From positions 20,264,005 through 20,328,004 of the forward strand of contig CM076655.1 of assembly GCA_038496675.1 (NCBI GenBank): a DNA stretch of 64,000 nt. The letters run 5' to 3'. Position 1 is the first letter of the stretch. Every line of letters begins with the position of its first letter. Under the pieces are notes generated by a model that was not told the origin of the DNA, made no database searches, and saw only the letters and a list, made by a program, of their open reading frames with translations. Source of the DNA: Rachycentron canadum (Eukaryota > Chordata > Actinopteri > Carangiformes > Rachycentridae). Below, in pieces: positions 53,015-63,060 of the stretch. Position numbers and translations under genes: made by a program.

Positions 53015-53039
53015 AATCACACACAAGGTGTGTGTGATT
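53015..53039. repeat. 10-bp inverted repeat, 5-nt loop
   Basis: The arms are AATCACACAC (53015-53024) and GTGTGTGATT (53030-53039). It lies in intron 1 close to an AT-rich region. No gene association is evident. Confidence 0.85.
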
Positions 53040-53811
53040 CCAACAAAAACTGAAACTGTAAGTACAAAACATTATTTGACAAAACATATAGTGAGAAATG
53101 TCACCTGACAAACAAATCTCCATCTACGCCACCTTATAAATCCTTCACATGTTAAGATGGAGATGGAGAAAAGAACCTGAGCAGTAAAACACTATAAATC
53201 CATTCAGTAACAGTACAGGATACAAGAAGTGGCTTTAAATATGCTTTGGCATTTTTTGTGTTATTGATGATGGTAATTATCTTGGATAGAAGCATTAAAT
53301 CTTCTCTAAGTAAGTACTACTTTTTATTTGCACAATAATGTTTAGAAACCACTAAAAGGTTTAACTATATATTTATGCTCTTCTGAACTGCTGAAACTCG
53401 GGATTCCCATCAATTCTGTTCTGAGGTGTCCAATGTGTCTGAACTATATGAAGCTGTTCACACTTCACTAAGTCCCATTGCCGCTTTCTAAAATTAGCAT
53501 GCTTAATGATGGTGCTCGATAACCATGAAATGTCTCTGCTGTATCAGATGAACCGAGTGGCACGGTTTCACACATGCAGGGAAGGCTTCATATAATGCAG
53601 AGGAAGGGAGATAAATTGAAACCAGCCGAGTTTGTGTCTGCATACCGTCGTGACCTCTGCGGAAGGGGAGGTTAGTGCTATCAAGCACCACGGCTACATT
53701 GTCTACAGTGTTTCTGTGGCATTCTGGGACAAAAATATTAGAGGAATGCAACAACAGACAAGAAAAGAAATAACTTTGGGTGGTTTCATTGTTACAAAGC
53801 ATGTTGCCACA

Positions 53812-54013
53812 ATTCATCCATTCATTAGCCCTACTGCTTATCCTTATATTGCCCCATCTGACACTGAGTGTGGCTGACATATAGAGACAAGCAATGTCAC
53901 GTACACACCTATTGGCACTTTACAATTGCCAATTAACCTGATGTGCATGTCTTTGGACTGTTGGAGGAAGCCAGGGAAACCCACACAGGCACAGAGGGAA
54001 CATGTAAACTCCC
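53812..54013 (+). repeat. teleost interspersed repeat, internally deleted copy
   Basis: It is the same family as 7780-8110, in the same strand orientation. It has CATTCATTAGCCCTACTGCTTATCC, then CCAATTAACCTGATGTGCATG and GTCTTTGGACTGTTGGAGGAAGCC, ending with GGAACATGTAAACTCCC. The middle part is largely missing or diverged. Confidence 0.65.
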
Positions 54014-57000
54014 ATATTGATTCATAATTAATGAATACATTTCTTCATGCACTAATGGTGTGGTGCCAGTCAAAACATCTCAAGTAGAGTAGGTAACAAG
54101 TGGTTATTGATTAATTTTCTGTTTGATTTAGAGCAAATTGGGGATAATTAATTAAGAACGTGAACAGTATGTGGATCACCGGACACAGGTTTATTAGTAA
54201 AGCGGTCTGCTCTCCGTTCATTTCTATAGTGGAGTCACTCAGCAACTTTTTAAAAATGAATTAGAAATTAGTTGCTGATTTCTTTCTTTGATCTTCCTCG
54301 GTAACAACTCAGTATTTTAAATAGACAGGAAACTGTTTTCTCTACTTCTACTTTAAGCGTCACCTAGAAGCTCATATTCTATCATAAAAGGCACAGCTGT
54401 GGGATTCTTCAGCACTTGTTCTGGGTCAGGCTCCCTGTCAGTCAACTGCAAGGTGATGCCCATGACGCCCAGTCAATTGAAGAGTATAGAGTCATTACAG
54501 GACACTTTGAAATACCTCTGTGATGGGAGGTGATGACATCTGCCAAGCTATGCAGACATGCCCTCCAGAGATGGTAACCAAGGTCAACTCATCTCACTGC
54601 CAAGATTTTAAGTCCAACTGGAATTCCTGTTGCCATAAGACAACCAATACTCACAGGACAACTGAGGTCTGTAAGAAAACAGTGCTGTGCTGGCAATGTT
54701 TCAAAACCTTGCTGCCTTAAGCTGATCCAAATGTTTTATCAATGGAGGAGTCTGCATTAGAGGGAATAGGTTTTGTAACAACAAGAATGGATTACTTTTG
54801 CCAGCATTTACAGTAGATCAAACAACCTGTCAGAGCTCCTCTTTTTTCATACTATTATGCTACATAGCTCAGGTGATACATACATTTGCTTGCCTTGACA
54901 TGCTCAAGTTTTCAATGCAAAATGCAAATAAGTTACCACTCAGTTCTGATGAACCCTTTTGACACGACAGAGAGCATCAGAAAATCTTGAGATTCTGGGC
55001 TATTTTTCTTCTAATTCACTTCTTCTTTCAGATTAGTGAAGAGAAAACCATCAAAATACACATTTAGGTGTTTATTTTAATTTGCATCGATAGATTTCAC
55101 CTAATCTCACCAGCACAACATTCAGCAGCATGATCATTGTCTGCAGCCTAACACCACAGCCGTCGCTGTGAAACTCACACCTTTAAATAGATAATGTTTA
55201 ATAAATGTTTTTGTAATGTTTAAACATTACATTTCAAAAAAAAAAAAAAATGTAAGCCATCAACTGGAGAAGTTTGATGGTGATATCTATTAGCTATTTT
55301 TAAACATATTCGCCTGTAGTGATTTAATTATAAGAATACAAATCCATGGAAAAGTGATATTAGTGATGTGCTATACTGAATATGCTGTCGAAGGGAATAT
55401 ATCGGTTGGTTGGTTGGGGTGACTTGACTGAAATTTTCTGTGTTTGAATTGAAATGGCATGTCTTTTATGTTTTGACGTTTAAAAAGTGAGGTCACCTTT
55501 CTTTGTGGACGTGTCTTGATCCAGAGCTTTCAATATGTTAGTGTGAGCAGTAGGACAGCAGTTTAGGACGACAATCAGCCAAGTAAATAACAAAGGGAGC
55601 TAAGGAAACGATGCTGCCACAGTGAATGACAGGTATTTGCTCGGACAAGTAATCTTGACTTAAGGCAGACATACTCCACCCTTCATGTTTAGACTGCAAC
55701 GGGCACTCTTTCCTCTGCCTGCCAGAATCAATGTTAGCATTGGGACTATTTACAGCGCCTTGTTTAGAAGTCTAAATTTATCAACTGTACATTTTTCTGC
55801 TCTGGCAGTCTCAGAGGTATGCACTTCAGTCACAATTGCTACTTTTTTTTTTTTTTTTTTTTACTTTGTTTTATTCAGACAGCTTCATGTGGAGCTGCTC
55901 TGCTTTATGCCAGCTGGTCAGACTGTAGCTACTTGAGTCACTGTGCAGGGGGAGCTGATAACATTCACCAAGTCTTTCCACTAAGGAAGCTAAATTGCTT
56001 TTCGATTTGAGTAATTTCATTACACAGATAAGGGAAAAAAACATGATAGAAATGTTATCTGTATTTATTTTGCCTGAGAGGACGAGTGCTAATATAAAAT
56101 CTTTACAGCTGCCAATGAAATGTTGGCTTTCACAACAGGCATTCAGAATGAAACATTGACAAAGCCAAACATTTTATGATGATATTGCCAAGCTGATGGT
56201 GTAACCGGCTGACAATCCTTATCTGCAAACTGGTAATATTACTGAAAGGGTGAAAGAGTGCTTCTTATTGGAGGGCCGCAGACGGAGGCCAGACAATGAG
56301 ACCACTAGAGATGCTGAACTGATAAGAAACTGAAAGACGAAAAACACACCGCCGCATTAAAAAAGATATTACTTAAAGATATTCATCCAGCAATGTTTGC
56401 TGAGCATGAATGTGTTTCCTCACCAACACCCAGATTTCTATTCAGATGGTTTGAGACACACCTGGAGCTACAAGTACACTCACTGAACTTCTGATACTGA
56501 GTTAAGGATGTGACTTATTCACGGGGGAATGTAAGACCTCTCGGATTCTTGCAAAGTTACTTAACTCATAATCAAGCCCCGTGGCCCCCACATCATCAGT
56601 TTAGCTCACATGTTGGCAGATTTGTGACCGAGCAAATATTGACAGACATCTTAAATCTACTCTCCACGTTACCTTTGTTGGAGTAGTATCTCTGGTACTG
56701 ATTTACTGGGCTGTGAAGAGGGACAGGTGCTCAAAGTTGAAAAGAGGGACAAGATTTCAAAACACAACACAACTGCAGACATGAGACTGTCACTGGTTTA
56801 ATGCTACATCAGTTTCAGTTTTCTTGTCATTGTATTCGTTTGTTTTTATTTGCTTTTCAAGTTTCAGGTTTGATCTTGAAAATCAATTTCTGATCAATTT
56901 CTAATGAATCATTGCAATGCACCACAGTATAACAGTATATAAAGTACGTGTTAGCAACAAGCTGGTCAAAATAGTTGAACATTTGGCAGCTAAAGGTCAA

Positions 57001-59959
57001 AATGTTTCCCTAAAAATGTTTCCCCAAAATAGATTTAAAAGAAAAGTTCATGTTGTACTTAAAACTATCAAGTCGGCAACAACTGGATAGATAAATATAA
57101 ATGTTGCTGCTGGATGTGTCTCTTCTTTGCTAACATGTTCACTATATCAAATTTATAAGGTAATAATTTGTCCCTTTTGTATGCACAAATTGTTGTGCTG
57201 CCCCCAAGTGCTCAAACACATCTACTCTTGCAGGTTGAATGCAACATTGCACGTTCACTTTTTGGAGATCGAGGTATATAACTTTTTAAAACTCATTAGA
57301 CCATCACCAGCAAAGGCATTATCTGTAAGTTAACTTCACATACATTGATTCAGACAGACTGGGCGTGTACATAGCTCCCTCAGCAAAACTTAAACCTGTG
57401 ACCCAGATCCCTTGAAAAGTCCCTTGGCCGTTTGAGGTGGTGTGGGAGACAGTGCTCTCTCTGCCCGAAATGACAAACAGCAGGCAGGCGGTGGCATGCT
57501 TTGCTTGCCAAATACAGCACTGCATATTCAAATAGTGCTGACAGGGAAAACATAGACACTGTTATCCAGGGTCCCCCTCTTTGGAGTGAGATGTTGAGGG
57601 GAAAAACTCCTCCTCTCCTGCCAGGAGACATAGAAATGCCTGTATTCAGTGGATGAGGGGTTGTATTGCTGCTATCATGGAAAAAAAAAAGCTTTGGGAT
57701 TTTTTTTTTTACTTACACTGGATGTTTACATGGGATCTGAGATGTTTGGTGACTTTCAGGATGCATGGGCCAGAAAATTCAGTTATAAATCCATTGTTCA
57801 AATGAAAAACTACATTGAATTCATTGAAACTAACTAAAACAAAAAAAATCACCTGAACCATTGTGCTAAACCTATGTTTATATATGTGGTTCTCATCTGA
57901 CAATCATGATATAATCAATGTTACTGTTGCCCCCTTTGCTTCCCGCTGAGTTCATTGAACATTCGAGCTATCCATTTTCTTTGATGGTTTTAATTCAGCC
58001 AAGCATACCAGCACTGCCCACTACAATGATTAACTGCATAGTGCTACATTCATTCATTCAAGCATATCCATCAAAGCACAGCTTCTCTTAAGTGGAAACA
58101 AGCTTTCCCAGGGAGTCAGCTCAGGAAACATCTGACCTGTATTAAAGAATGAATGGAGATTCCAAGACCAGCTAGTTTTGTTTCACCGGTTTAAAACCGT
58201 ATCGTAAATTCAAATTAAATCACAGAGTTAAGCACTATGGAAACCATTTAAACTAACATAGTGGAAACTTGAATGCCAGCTGGCCACACTTGTCAACTAA
58301 TATTAACTACTATGTTTGGTCTAGTCAGGACAGATTTGGAAACAATTGGCTGAGCTCATAATGCTTAATACCTTTGTGTAAATATATAATTTGAGGCAAG
58401 ATAACATTTCTCAGCTTTATATGGGAGACAATTATTGTGTCAATCAATTGTGTGAAGTTGGAGGAGTTTAAGTTTCTTTATAATTACAACTGAGACAAAA
58501 TAATGTAGAGGATGAACAAATTCATAATCCTCTGTCATTGCAATTGCAAAAAAAAAACAAAAAAAAAAAAACTGCACCACTGCACTAAAACTGACCCAAA
58601 TCCAAAAGGGAATGAATTTAAAATGGTGAACGCTTCATCAGGTGACTGTAAATGAGAATATTTAGCTTTAACTCATCCAACAGATTTTTAAACTTTTAAA
58701 CTGTGATTGTTGTCACCAAAATGTATCTTGAGAGTTATAGTTGAATCTGACCTTTCAGCTTTTATGAATACAGGCTTGTACCTGACTTTTTTTAAAAATC
58801 AAAAACAGGAGAATCTCAGGTATAAACAAACCTTACAGATGCCTCACCTGTTATTCTCCAAATGTTGACTATGTAAAAAAATGAAAAGGACTTTTACTTG
58901 AGGAGCCCGCAGTGACCAAAAATAACCCCTTCCACTTCTCTACCCTACAAGTGTGCTGTTAACTGTTCCCAGTCATATGTGAATGAATGGGTGATGTACA
59001 CTTCACATTACACCTGAAACAGGCATGATCCCAAACAAGGCCACCCAGTCTCTTTCCTGTTTTTAAATTGCTGCTCTAAACTGCTTATTTGTCTGCATCA
59101 TAATCTAATGAATGCACAATGCAACTCTGTATCTCCAACCCTCCATGTATGTAGACTATACGTGGAAAACTGCACATGTTCCCCCCTTGGGCCTATGACC
59201 TTCATAACCCCGGTTCTCCCCCTAATCTCGTAATCTTTAGCGGAACAGCAGCCTCTGTGATCATTGGCAGGTCTAGCGCAGTGCATACCTTCCTCTAGTG
59301 GTGCTCGGAGGGGGGGTATGTGGGAATATCTGCAGGTAATCCACATCTCCTTCAAATATCTGCAGCCGGATTTTTCTAATAAGACCTGGGCCTGTGCACA
59401 TGGGTGGGCTAGGTGGGGGTGAAAACATGGCCTTCTACGGCAAAGTGAAGCCAGACCATTTAACTCAGAGAAGTGATATGAAGAGGCGTCCCCTGAGATG
59501 ACCTGTGTGATTAGGAAGCTGAGAGGCATCTTCAGCTGGATGTGCTGTGCTATACAACTGGCAGCTCTACCAGCAATTTACAGCCTAATGGAAAAAGGCA
59601 TTGTAAACTGTAGCATGAACAAAGGCCTTCTCAATGTAATGAAACAAGCTCACATAAGCTGGTAGTTAATAAGCTCCAAGACAAGGCATCATAATTTTAT
59701 TGTCATATGCCATAAGTCTATTCATTTAGACAGGAGAACAGCATGGACTGACTTCCTCTAAAAATAGCTCCCTATCAAATCCACAGGCTATAAAGCCTTT
59801 TGTTTTATGACAAACCACAGTTATTTTGCTCAAATTGGAGCAGGTGGTGGCGATTGTCGCTTGACTAGAGCCTCGGACATTGTTGGATTCACGAGTCTCT
59901 CTGAGCGGTGACATGTCCTCAGGGCAGATTAGAGGCTACAGTGAGTCATTATCAGAAAG

Positions 59960-60180
59960 TCATAAGATGGGCTGCGGCTAGCAGGTTAGCATGCTAACTT
60001 CAGTAGAAGAAAAGATATAATATAGACAAGAGTTACATTGGTGTTGTTTTCCACCATGGGAGCTTTTGGTGAGTAAAGGTATGAATTTTATGCAACACTT
60101 CTTCCAAACTGGTGAGTAAACAGCTGTTAATGCTAACGCTAGCTATGTGGCAATAGCAAAACTTACAAATAGCTCCTGAA
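59960..60180 (+). repeat. 'GTTAGCATGCTAAC' fish repeat
   Basis: It contains the perfect 14-bp palindrome GTTAGCATGCTAAC at 59985-59998, followed by TTCAGTAGA and further on GTTAATGCTAACGCTAGCTATG. This word set is typical of a common percomorph interspersed repeat. The edges are approximate. Confidence 0.55.
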
Positions 60181-62054
60181 CTAAATAACATCATCTATGA
60201 AAAAACAGGGAGAGAGAGATTTTTCTAACAGATGAACCACTTGAGGAAACAAGCGGAGGTTGTGGTGGTATTCGTGGTGGACGGCTACATTCATTTTCCT
60301 TAAACAAAATTTCAGTTCTGAAACTGTACAAAGCATTTTTGTTGGTGGATGTCATTTTTATTATTGGTTTTTCTTAATAACCACGAAACCTTATAGCCAT
60401 GTGGTGAACACATGGAAACGACATGTGCAATACATGTTATTGTAACAAAATCTTCACTGGTGGAGGAAGGAAATGTTCACATTATTTACGACCCACAACT
60501 CACAAAATTTACATTTCAGAGTTCATGCCCACTCTGTTAGCCTTCTGGAGATGTTTCAAACAAAGTCATTTACTGTGACAGATAGTTGCTCTGCACGACA
60601 CTGCCCCTCTATGGGAGACAGCCCCCTCTGATATCATCTGGAGTCATCAGAGGCCGCTTGCTAAGTTTAATACCACTGGGGACTGTAACTCTCCAGGCAA
60701 CTACTACTAAACATGCCAGACAGGCCTGGCTCTCTCCCCGTCACCAGATCGATATCAAATTGTCTCACAGAGCATCAGCAATCAAGCGCGCCAGAACGGT
60801 GAGTGCTCAGACACTCCAGTCAAAGGTTACAGACAGCCTGGCCAGCTTCGGCCTCGGCCAACGTGTGACCGCTGTTTTAAAGAGTTCTTTGACAGTTTAA
60901 CATCCCTCCCCCCCGCCACACACGTCCCCTCCTCCTCCTCATCCACCTCCTTCATCCCTCTCCCTCCACTGTGCTCCTCCCTGTTGTTTTCCTTTCTCAG
61001 CCGTCCTGATTAAACTTGGAGATCCCAGCGGGAGGCTCTGATTTCCCAGCCCTGACTGTTACTATCGTGAAGTCAGCGCTGCATGTCCTCACACAAGGCC
61101 AGTCAAACCCAGCGGCTCTAGAAGACTGAGTAATGAATGAAGTTTGACCAGTGCAGCATTTGCAGGGTGCAGGCATGTTGTTACTTGGAACTGCGCCCTG
61201 TGAGGTCCTGTTTTCTCTTTATGTTGACCTGTAAAACTCTCACAATATGTCAGTCCAAATATACAAAACACATTTAGCTGCTCCAATTCTGACCTTTGGT
61301 TTCTTTTTACGGTGGAGTTAGCTGGAGCTGGCACTTGAATATGCGTCTATATTCAAACCTCACAACTCACTGCTCTTGCTTCAGAAGCCCATATGCACAG
61401 CATTGGTAAAATACCAATTAAGGATGGACTCATTCTGACAAAACTGTCATTGTACATTGTATATTCTATATGAACAATATGCCCTAGCTTGGTGGTGTTG
61501 TTCTTAACTGCAGGCAATATAAAAAGCTTATTGTGAAAGTCCTTAGGTTGAAAGTAAAGGACCAGTGCAGAAACAAAATTTCAGCAGGGTGAGAGAAAAT
61601 AATCTACATGAACCAGTGGAAAAATAAGAGCCAATGGCTCCTCAGTACACAAACTCCCTGCGACCACCTGATTGCCAAAAAGAAATCACTGCAGAGTCAT
61701 TATTGACTCAAGGAATAAATAGACACAGACCATCAACTTCAGCTTTACCTGGACGTGCCATTAAACATTGTCAAAACGGGATTTGTCAGTGTGATAGTGC
61801 AGCTCAGTGCAGTTCAGAGGTTTAACCAAATTACGTCGCCTGGAGCGACTGCTGCATGAATGGAGCCTCTTTTTTATGATCACAGGGAAAACTTCTCCCC
61901 GGAGACCTGACATTTCAGAGGGTTTTCCCCCTTAAACATACACAGCTACACTTTAAAGGTAAAAGGTAATTTTGCACTTCCTATCCTGGATAATGCTGTT
62001 TGAACTGAATGAAACGCTCTCATTCATTGCAGTTTAAACTCAAGCAAGATGTTC

Positions 62055-62058
<4 letters not shown>

Positions 62059-62088
<30 letters not shown>
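62059..62088. repeat. T30 homopolymer (A30 in the pdgfc sense)
   Basis: An uninterrupted run of 30 T on the plus strand lies about 96 nt inside intron 1 from the exon 1 donor. It is the longest homopolymer in the window. It could be a retroposon tail, but no clear element body or target-site duplication was seen. Confidence 0.9.
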
Positions 62089-62092
<4 letters not shown>

Positions 62093-62184
62093 ATAGCTTT
62101 AAGCCCAGTCAGAATGAGCTTTTTGTGATGTGTCACAAGCTCCAGAATTAATGTTGAATTCAATAAAACGCACTGAAAACTCAC

Positions 62185-62296
62185 CGTTTTGCTCCTTTAC
62201 ACTTGGAAGGTGAAATTTGCTGACATGACTTGATTCAGCTTCCGAGCCATACTGTTGGAGAAGCGATGCAAGAAGGAATAATAATGGAAGGATCAT
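62185..62296 (-). CDS. pdgfc: pdgfc coding exon 1: signal peptide and N-terminus
   Basis: This exon encodes residues 1-37 plus the first base of codon 38. It begins with ATG and a hydrophobic run (MILPLLFLLASLL), which fits a cleaved secretion signal of about 18-20 residues. It continues to AESSHVSKF and KEQN, matching the AESNLSSKF...KEQNG end of human PDGFC exon 1. The donor is G|GTGAGT (GT at 62184-62183), phase 1. The start context is weak (C at -3, A at +4), but the chosen ATG is the only one that places a signal peptide directly before the conserved stretch. The human N-glycosylation sequon near residue 25 (NLS) is absent, because the aligned residues read SHVS. Confidence 0.93.
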
Positions 62297-62320
62297 TTGG
62301 ATGAGTGGTGGTTGGCGATC

Positions 62321-62362
62321 TCAAAGCGCTGTAGACGGGATGGTTTGTATCACCACACACAT
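62321..62362 (-). other. candidate second upstream ORF (13 codons)
   Basis: ATG at 62362 begins a 13-codon ORF ending in TGA at 62321-62323, in frame with the main CDS but closed 24 nt before its ATG. It overlaps the 31-codon uORF in a different frame. Confidence 0.28.
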
Positions 62363-62445
62363 GCGTCGTTTACAGGGCACCAGTGCTGCTTTGGACACAT
62401 TTGGAGAGGATAAAAGCAGTGTAGAATCCACATAATCTTGATCAT
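62350..62445 (-). other. candidate upstream ORF in the pdgfc 5' UTR (31 codons)
   Basis: Three ATGs (62445, 62433 and 62400) share one frame and end at a TGA at 62350-62352. The frame differs from the pdgfc CDS. It ends 53 nt before the start codon. It matters only if transcription begins upstream of 62445. The ATG contexts are not strong. Confidence 0.3.
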
Positions 62446-62601
62446 CAGTCCCGGTGAAAGTGAATCGTTTTTTACTTTCTAAATCAAAACAAATCCTCTT
62501 CCAAAGCTTTCAGACTTCCCTCTGCTGCGCAATGCAAGAGCGCACCTGTTGGTTCTGTGCAGAGTTGGATACAGAGTTGGACAAAGTTTGGTTTTTCTAA
62601 G

Positions 62602-62609
62602 TATTTATA
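62602..62609 (-). promoter_or_regulatory. candidate TATA box for pdgfc (TATAAATA)
   Basis: The minus strand reads ATTATAAATACTT about 306 nt upstream of the start codon. If used, transcription would begin near 62575 and give a 5' UTR of about 280 nt. It faces away from a TATAAAAG on the plus strand at 62624-62631. Support is by motif and position only. Confidence 0.3.
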
Positions 62610-62623
62610 ATCCTGGAATTAGT

Positions 62624-62631
62624 TATAAAAG
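62624..62631 (+). promoter_or_regulatory. candidate divergent TATA box (TATAAAAG)
   Basis: A consensus TATAAAAG lies in CpG-rich sequence and points away from pdgfc. It could drive a divergent transcript starting near 62655. No coding gene is visible downstream within the window, so any product would be non-coding or lie beyond 64 kb. Confidence 0.25.
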
Positions 62632-63060
62632 CGCCCTCACGCACGCATATCATCTGTGGTCATTAGAAGCGCACGGATGCATTTTTGGCCACGGTTCTTT
62701 CTCGACCCCGTCTGAATAAATCCTCGCAGATCTTTACGCATTACAGCGAAAGCTCACACACAACGAGGGAGTCCGGCAACCTGATACAGTCTGTACCCAG
62801 AAACCATTCGCAACACCGAGACGAGTTCTGTTGTCTGGCGAGGTCTTGAGTCATAACTTGGTGGAGGCTGAGATAAAATATCACTGCGCGGCCGGGGTTG
62901 GGTTTTTGGAGACTGCCAACTGACGGCACAACAGGTGCTATACATAAAGTACAACTTCCCAGCCGAGGAAACTCCCCGGGATGTTAACTATTCAGTTGCT
63001 GCCTGCTCCAAGGAGGTGTTTCGCCCACTTTGAGTTCACAATTCGCAAAGGCAGCCCCAC

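Larger units (their letters stand above)
35155..62184 (-). other. pdgfc: pdgfc intron 1 (27.0 kb)
   Basis: This is the largest intron, with donor GTGAGT and acceptor TTCTGTCTTAG. It contains the three tRNA-Ser loci at 47.2-48.9 kb (opposite strand), microsatellites at 39998 and 42374, repeat fragments near 36345, 44880, 53812 and 59985, and a T30 tract at 62059. The remainder shows no convincing exon on either strand; the longest ORFs (about 100-160 codons) lack recognisable domains. Several repeat-poor stretches may be regulatory and are listed among the findings. Confidence 0.85.
19846..62296 (-). other. pdgfc: pdgfc gene, coding span (six coding exons)
   Basis: This is the span from start codon (62296) to stop (19846) of the fish orthologue of platelet-derived growth factor C. 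PDGF-C is a secreted latent dimeric ligand of PDGF receptor alpha that is activated when proteases remove its CUB domain. The six exons (112, 193, 181, 208, 221 and 114 nt) give 342 codons plus stop, against 345 residues in human. Introns from 5' to 3' are about 27.0, 5.1, 8.0, 0.15 and 1.1 kb. Phases at the junctions are 1, 2, 0, 1, 0 and all match. PDGFC-specific words such as KEQNG, FDERFGLEDPED, YFPSEPGFCIHY, YLEPERWQ and FWPSCLLVKRCGGNCACC separate it from PDGFD. No frameshift or internal stop was seen, so the gene looks intact. Exon calls come from reading the sequence, not from transcripts. Confidence 0.95.
62300..63060 (-). promoter_or_regulatory. pdgfc: CpG-rich region at the 5' end of pdgfc (5' UTR and promoter)
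   Basis: CpG dinucleotides are dense here compared with the AT-rich, CpG-poor rest of the window. Clusters include GCGCAATGCAAGAGCGCACC, CTGCGCGGCCGGGG and CAACACCGAGACGAG. The position just upstream of coding exon 1 fits a promoter and 5' UTR. The transcription start is not determined. Confidence 0.55.
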
